The notes under the pieces were generated by a model. The model saw only the letters and a program-made list of their open reading frames with translations. It ran no database searches and was not told the origin of the DNA. Shown in pieces: positions 5,814-8,494 of a stretch of DNA of 8,494 nt (position 1 is the stretch's first letter; every line of letters begins with the position of its first letter). Both the position numbers and the translations under genes were made by a program. Source of the DNA: Pseudomonadota bacterium (GTDB lineage Bacteria > Pseudomonadota > Gammaproteobacteria > Burkholderiales > Burkholderiaceae_C). Location of the stretch: positions 1 through 8,494 of the forward strand of contig JAEZKX010000248.1 of NCBI GenBank assembly GCA_023436025.1. The letters run 5' to 3'.

Positions 5814-6505
5814 GCTTCGTGTTCACTCCCGCGCCCGCCGCCAGCGTCCCCGTCGTGGGGCGGGCCGAGCGCTTTCCCGTGCGCCGCATCTACTGCGTCG
5901 GCCGCAACTACGTCGAGCACGCCAAGGAGATGGGCTTCACCGGGCGCGAGCCGCCGTTCTTCTTCATGAAGCCGGCCGACGCCGTGGTGGCGGTGCCCGC
6001 CGGCGAGACCGGCACCATGGCCTATCCCCCGCTGACCAAGGACCTGCACCACGAGATCGAGCTGGTGGTGGCCATCGGCACCGGCGGGCGCGACATCCGC
6101 GCCGCCGACGCGAAGAAGCACATCTTCGGCTACGCGGTCGGCCTGGACATGACGCGCCGCGACCTGCAAGGCGAGATGAAGAAGCAGGGCCGCCCCTGGT
6201 GCATCGGCAAGGCCTTCGACCAGTCGGCGCCCATCGGCCCGATCACGCCCGCCGACCAGGCGGGCGACATCGAGAACGCCGAGATCTGGCTGCAGGTCAA
6301 CGGCCAGGACCGCCAGCGCAGCACCGTGTCCAAGCTGATCTGGAACATCGGCGAGACCATCGAACACCTGTCGGCCGCCTGGGAGCTGCAGCCCGGCGAC
6401 CTGATCTACTCCGGCACGCCCGAGGGCGTGGCCGCGGTGGTCGCTGGCGACACCCTGGTGGGCGGTGTCGCCGGCCTGGGCACCCTCACGGTCAAGGTGG
6501 CCTGA
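5810..6505 (+). CDS. FAH-family hydrolase, probable fumarylpyruvate hydrolase
   Basis: A 231-residue protein of the fumarylacetoacetase family (PF01557). It contains IYCVGRNYVEHAKEMG (27-42), PFFFMKPADAVV (49-60), the metal-binding HHEIELVVAIG (80-90; E82 and E84), GYAVGLDMTRRDLQ (107-120; D113), GKAFDQSAPIGP (133-144) and DLIYSGTPEGV (197-207). These fit bacterial fumarylpyruvate hydrolases such as NagK, which split fumarylpyruvate into fumarate and pyruvate as the last step of the gentisate pathway. The 4-nt ATGA overlap with the gentisate dioxygenase gene and an AAAGG site at 5800-5804 support both the start and a shared operon. No maleylpyruvate isomerase lies beside it. It may be encoded elsewhere, or this enzyme may accept maleylpyruvate directly. 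Confidence 0.9.
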   Translation: MSFVFTPAPAASVPVVGRAERFPVRRIYCVGRNYVEHAKEMGFTGREPPFFFMKPADAVVAVPAGETGTMAYPPLTKDLHHEIELVVAIGTGGRDIRAADAKKHIFGYAVGLDMTRRDLQGEMKKQGRPWCIGKAFDQSAPIGPITPADQAGDIENAEIWLQVNGQDRQRSTVSKLIWNIGETIEHLSAAWELQPGDLIYSGTPEGVAAVVAGDTLVGGVAGLGTLTVKVA

Positions 6506-6521
6506 GTCCCGGGGCCCGGTG

Positions 6522-6538
6522 CCGGACGCGCGGTCCGG
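6522..6538 (+). promoter_or_regulatory. Short hairpin after the hydrolase gene
   Basis: CCGGAC (6522-6527) and GTCCGG (6533-6538) form a perfect 6-bp stem with a 5-nt GCGCG loop, 16 nt after the hydrolase stop. No T-tract follows. The 146-bp gap to dctQ (6506-6651) otherwise holds a weak 5-bp inverted repeat (6601-6605 with 6614-6618) and an A-rich segment before the dctQ ribosome-binding site. It may be a weak terminator or mRNA-processing site between the catabolic and transport genes. Confidence 0.35.
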
Positions 6539-6640
6539 GCCGCGCCCTGCCCTCGGGCCTCGCCGGTGCGCGCGACGCAACCGGCCGCATGCACGGAACG
6601 GGCCGCCTTCCGACGGCCGCAGACAAGTCGAAAAAAGAAG

Positions 6641-6645
6641 AGGAG
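6641..6645 (+). promoter_or_regulatory. Strong Shine-Dalgarno that sets the dctQ TTG start
   Basis: AGGAG lies in an A/G-rich stretch (6631-6645) and is followed by six bases and then TTG at 6652-6654, which is in frame with the DctQ coding region. The only in-frame upstream ATG (6589) has no ribosome-binding site, and an mRNA read from it would place this strong site inside the gene. The TTG is therefore the preferred start. Confidence 0.75.
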
Positions 6646-6651
6646 ATCCGT

Positions 6652-7128
6652 TTGCGCGTTCTAGAACAACTGGCGAAGTTCTGTGCCATCCTGGCCGGCC
6701 TGATGCTCACGGCCATCACGCTCATGACCTGCGTGAGCCTGATCGGCCGCAACACCATCGGCGTGACCCTGGTGGGCGACTTCGAGCTCACCGCCGTCGC
6801 CGCCGGCGCGGCCATCGCCCTGTTCCTGCCCTGGTGCCAGGTCCGTCGCGGCAACATCATCGTGGACTTCTTCACCACGCGCGCCAGCGCGCGCACGCAG
6901 GCCGGCCTCGACCGCCTGGGCGCGCTGCTGCTGGCCGCGGCCGTCGGCCTGCTGGCCTGGCGCACCGTCATCGGCGGCCTCAATGCCTGGGAAACCAAAT
7001 CGGGGTCGATGATGCTGGGCTTCCCCGAGTGGATCGTCTACACCGCCATGGTGCCGCCGCTGGTGCTCACCGCGGTCATCGCCCTGTGGCAGTCGGTGGC
7101 CGGCTTCGGCGCGGAGGTGCAGGAATGA
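6652..7128 (+). CDS. TRAP transporter small membrane subunit (DctQ)
   Basis: A 158-residue integral membrane protein with four hydrophobic segments (about residues 9-31, 44-62, 88-108 and 127-150). The DctQ (PF04290) pattern is present: SLIGRNTIG (29-37), GDFELTAVAAGAAIALFLPWCQVRRGNIIVDFF (42-74) and a C-terminal helix ending in WQSVAGFG. DctQ pairs with DctM to form the sodium-coupled transport unit. The start is taken as TTG 6652, next to the Shine-Dalgarno at 6641-6645. An ATG at 6589 would add 21 polar residues (sequence around SKKEEE) with no ribosome-binding site and an unusual N-terminus. It overlaps dctM by 4 nt. It lies on the same strand behind the gentisate genes and probably takes up their substrate. 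Confidence 0.88.
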   Translation: MRVLEQLAKFCAILAGLMLTAITLMTCVSLIGRNTIGVTLVGDFELTAVAAGAAIALFLPWCQVRRGNIIVDFFTTRASARTQAGLDRLGALLLAAAVGLLAWRTVIGGLNAWETKSGSMMLGFPEWIVYTAMVPPLVLTAVIALWQSVAGFGAEVQE

Positions 7129-8441
7129 CCCCGCTCATGCTCGCCGGCCTGATCTTCGGGGTCATGCTGCTGCTGATGGCGATCCGCACCCCGATCGCCG
7201 TCGCGATGTTCTTCGCCGGCTGCGTGGGCTACGTGCTCAAGGCCGGCTGGCTGCCGCTGGCCAGTTTCCTGAACACCCAGGCCTTCGCCCGCTTCGCCAG
7301 CTACGACCTGTCGGTTATCCCGCTGTTCATCCTGATGGGGCATTTCGCCACCCAGGGCGGCATCTCCAAGGCCTTGTTCGAGTTCGCGGCGACCGTGATG
7401 TCGCGCTTCCGCGGCGGCCTGGCCATGGGGGCCGTGCTGGCCAGCGCCGGCTTCGGCGCCATCTGCGGATCGTCGGTGGCCACGGCCGCGACCATCACCT
7501 CGGTGGCCCTGCCCGAACTCAAGCGCCACGGCTACTCGGGCCGGCTGGCCACCGGCACGCTGGCCGCCGGCGGCACGCTGGGCATCCTGATCCCGCCGTC
7601 GGTGCCGCTGGTGATCTACGCGATCCTGGCCGAACAGAACATCGCCAAGATGTTCGCCGCCGCCATGATCCCCGGCATCATCGCGATGGTCGGCTACATG
7701 GTGGCCATCGCCATCTACGTGCGGCTGGTGCCCGGCCACGCGCCCGAGCAGCAGGAAGCCAGCCGCCTCACCTGGCATGCGATGAAGGGCATCGTGCCCA
7801 TCGCCGTGATCTTCCTCATCGTGTTCGGCGGCATCTACGCCGGCTTCTTCACGCCCACCGAAGGCGCGGCGGTCGGCGTCGCGGCCACGTTCGTGGCGGC
7901 CCTCATCAAGGGCGAGATCACCTGGCAGAAGTTCAAGCACTGCTTCTATGCCACCGCCGAAGGCTCGGCGATGATCTTCCTGATCTTCGTGGGCGCCGAC
8001 GTGATGAACGCCGCGCTGGCGCTCACGCAGGTGCCGGCGCAACTGGCCGCGGCCGTCGGCAGCTGGGACGTGTCGCCCCTCACGGTGGTGGCGGCGATCC
8101 TGGTGTTCTACGTGGTGCTCGGCGCGGTGATGGACGAGCTGTCGATGATCCTGCTGACCATCCCCATCTTCTTCCCGATGGTGATGAACCTGGACTTCGG
8201 CATGCCCGCCGAGTCGGTGGCCATCTGGTTCGGCGTGATGGTGCTGATGACGGTGGGCTTCGGCCTGCTGGCGCCCCCGGTCGGGCTGAACGTCTACATC
8301 GTCAACAGCATGGCGCGCGACACGCCAATCGGCGAGAGCTACCGCGGCGTGCTGCCCTTCCTGGCCTCCGACACCCTGCGCACCATCCTGCTGCTGTTCT
8401 TCCCGCCCCTGTCGCTCTGGCTGGTCCAGTTCGTCGGGTAG
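7125..8441 (+). CDS. TRAP transporter large permease subunit (DctM)
   Basis: A 438-residue, almost entirely hydrophobic permease of usual DctM length (PF06808). Clear family motifs are FGAICGSSVATAATI (110-124), GTLGILIPPSVPLVIYA (150-166), GFFTPTEGAAVG (240-251), LGAVMDELSMILLTIPIFFP (332-351) and APPVGLNVYI (383-392). DctM carries the solute and sodium path. In known TRAP systems a periplasmic DctP protein delivers the substrate, but no such gene is in the window. The start ATG 7125 overlaps the dctQ stop as ATGA and has GGAGG at 7113-7117. The stop is TAG at 8439-8441. The substrate is inferred to be an aromatic or related carboxylic acid, from the neighbouring catabolic genes. Confidence 0.93.
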   Translation: MTPLMLAGLIFGVMLLLMAIRTPIAVAMFFAGCVGYVLKAGWLPLASFLNTQAFARFASYDLSVIPLFILMGHFATQGGISKALFEFAATVMSRFRGGLAMGAVLASAGFGAICGSSVATAATITSVALPELKRHGYSGRLATGTLAAGGTLGILIPPSVPLVIYAILAEQNIAKMFAAAMIPGIIAMVGYMVAIAIYVRLVPGHAPEQQEASRLTWHAMKGIVPIAVIFLIVFGGIYAGFFTPTEGAAVGVAATFVAALIKGEITWQKFKHCFYATAEGSAMIFLIFVGADVMNAALALTQVPAQLAAAVGSWDVSPLTVVAAILVFYVVLGAVMDELSMILLTIPIFFPMVMNLDFGMPAESVAIWFGVMVLMTVGFGLLAPPVGLNVYIVNSMARDTPIGESYRGVLPFLASDTLRTILLLFFPPLSLWLVQFVG

Positions 8442-8448
8442 CCGCGGC

Positions 8449-8492
8449 CGGCGCCCGCCGCGACCGGCGCCCACCGCGACAGGCGGGCGCCG
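8449..8492 (+). repeat. Tandem 16-bp repeat within an 11-bp inverted repeat after dctM
   Basis: Bases 8450-8465 and 8466-8481 are a tandem 16-bp direct repeat (GGCGCCCGCCGCGACC and GGCGCCCACCGCGACA, 14 of 16 identical). CGGCGCCCGCC (8449-8459) is also the exact reverse complement of GGCGGGCGCCG (8482-8492), giving an 11-bp stem with a 22-nt loop starting 8 nt after the dctM stop. No T-run is visible before the window ends. It could be a terminator, an mRNA-stabilising hairpin or a simple G+C-rich spacer. Confidence 0.45.
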
Positions 8493-8494
8493 CC

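Noticed and set aside
7038..8474. A 478-codon open frame on the minus strand opposite dctM
   Set aside because: Its Gly/His/Arg/Asp-rich translation is the complement of a membrane-protein gene and has no family signature.
1..8494. tRNA or rRNA genes, CRISPR arrays, insertion sequences or attachment sites
   Set aside because: I saw no cloverleaf-like tRNA sequence, no regularly spaced repeats, no transposase and no terminal inverted repeats; base composition looks even through the window.

Overview
The window is very G+C-rich, with strong third-position G/C bias. Its gene content (AzlCD exporter, phthalate-type Rieske oxygenase, gentisate ring cleavage, TRAP transport) points to an environmental, aromatic-degrading betaproteobacterium, probably order Burkholderiales. 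This placement is by gene content and codon style only; there is no rRNA or other marker in the window.

Layout. (1) Positions 1-469, + strand: C-terminal half of an alpha/beta-hydrolase (HSL/acetyl-esterase type) that enters from the left edge. It ends in a 67-bp convergent intergenic stretch with short repeats. (2) Positions 537-1548, - strand: azlD and azlC, a two-gene branched-chain amino-acid exporter operon with an 11-nt overlap. (3) Positions 1549-1609: a 61-bp divergent promoter region. (4) Positions 1610-6505, + strand: five genes for a Rieske non-heme iron oxygenase, a small ABM-fold (YgiN-like) protein, an FAD-dependent oxidoreductase of the FAD_oxidored type, gentisate 1,2-dioxygenase and an FAH-family fumarylpyruvate hydrolase. 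(5) Positions 6652-8441, + strand: DctQ and DctM, the two membrane subunits of a TRAP transporter, where DctQ most likely starts at TTG 6652. (6) Positions 8442-8494: a repeat-rich, hairpin-forming end.

How the genes may work together (inference). The TRAP permease imports an aromatic or related organic acid. The Rieske oxygenase, with the FAD enzyme and the small ABM protein, converts it to gentisate or a substituted gentisate. Gentisate dioxygenase opens the ring to maleylpyruvate. The FAH-family enzyme cleaves fumarylpyruvate (or maleylpyruvate directly) to central metabolites. Most genes are closely packed, with ATGA stop/start overlaps at 3404, 5810 and 7125. Missing from the window are a ferredoxin/FMN reductase for the Rieske enzyme, a maleylpyruvate isomerase, a TRAP solute-binding protein and a transcriptional regulator.

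The most interesting part is the upper-pathway trio (Rieske oxygenase, ABM protein, FAD_oxidored flavoprotein). I do not recognise it as a described gentisate-forming route. Other points worth a look are an esterase that appears to lack its nucleophile dipeptide, a perfect 12-bp-arm hairpin directly after the Rieske gene, and the hidden TTG start of dctQ.
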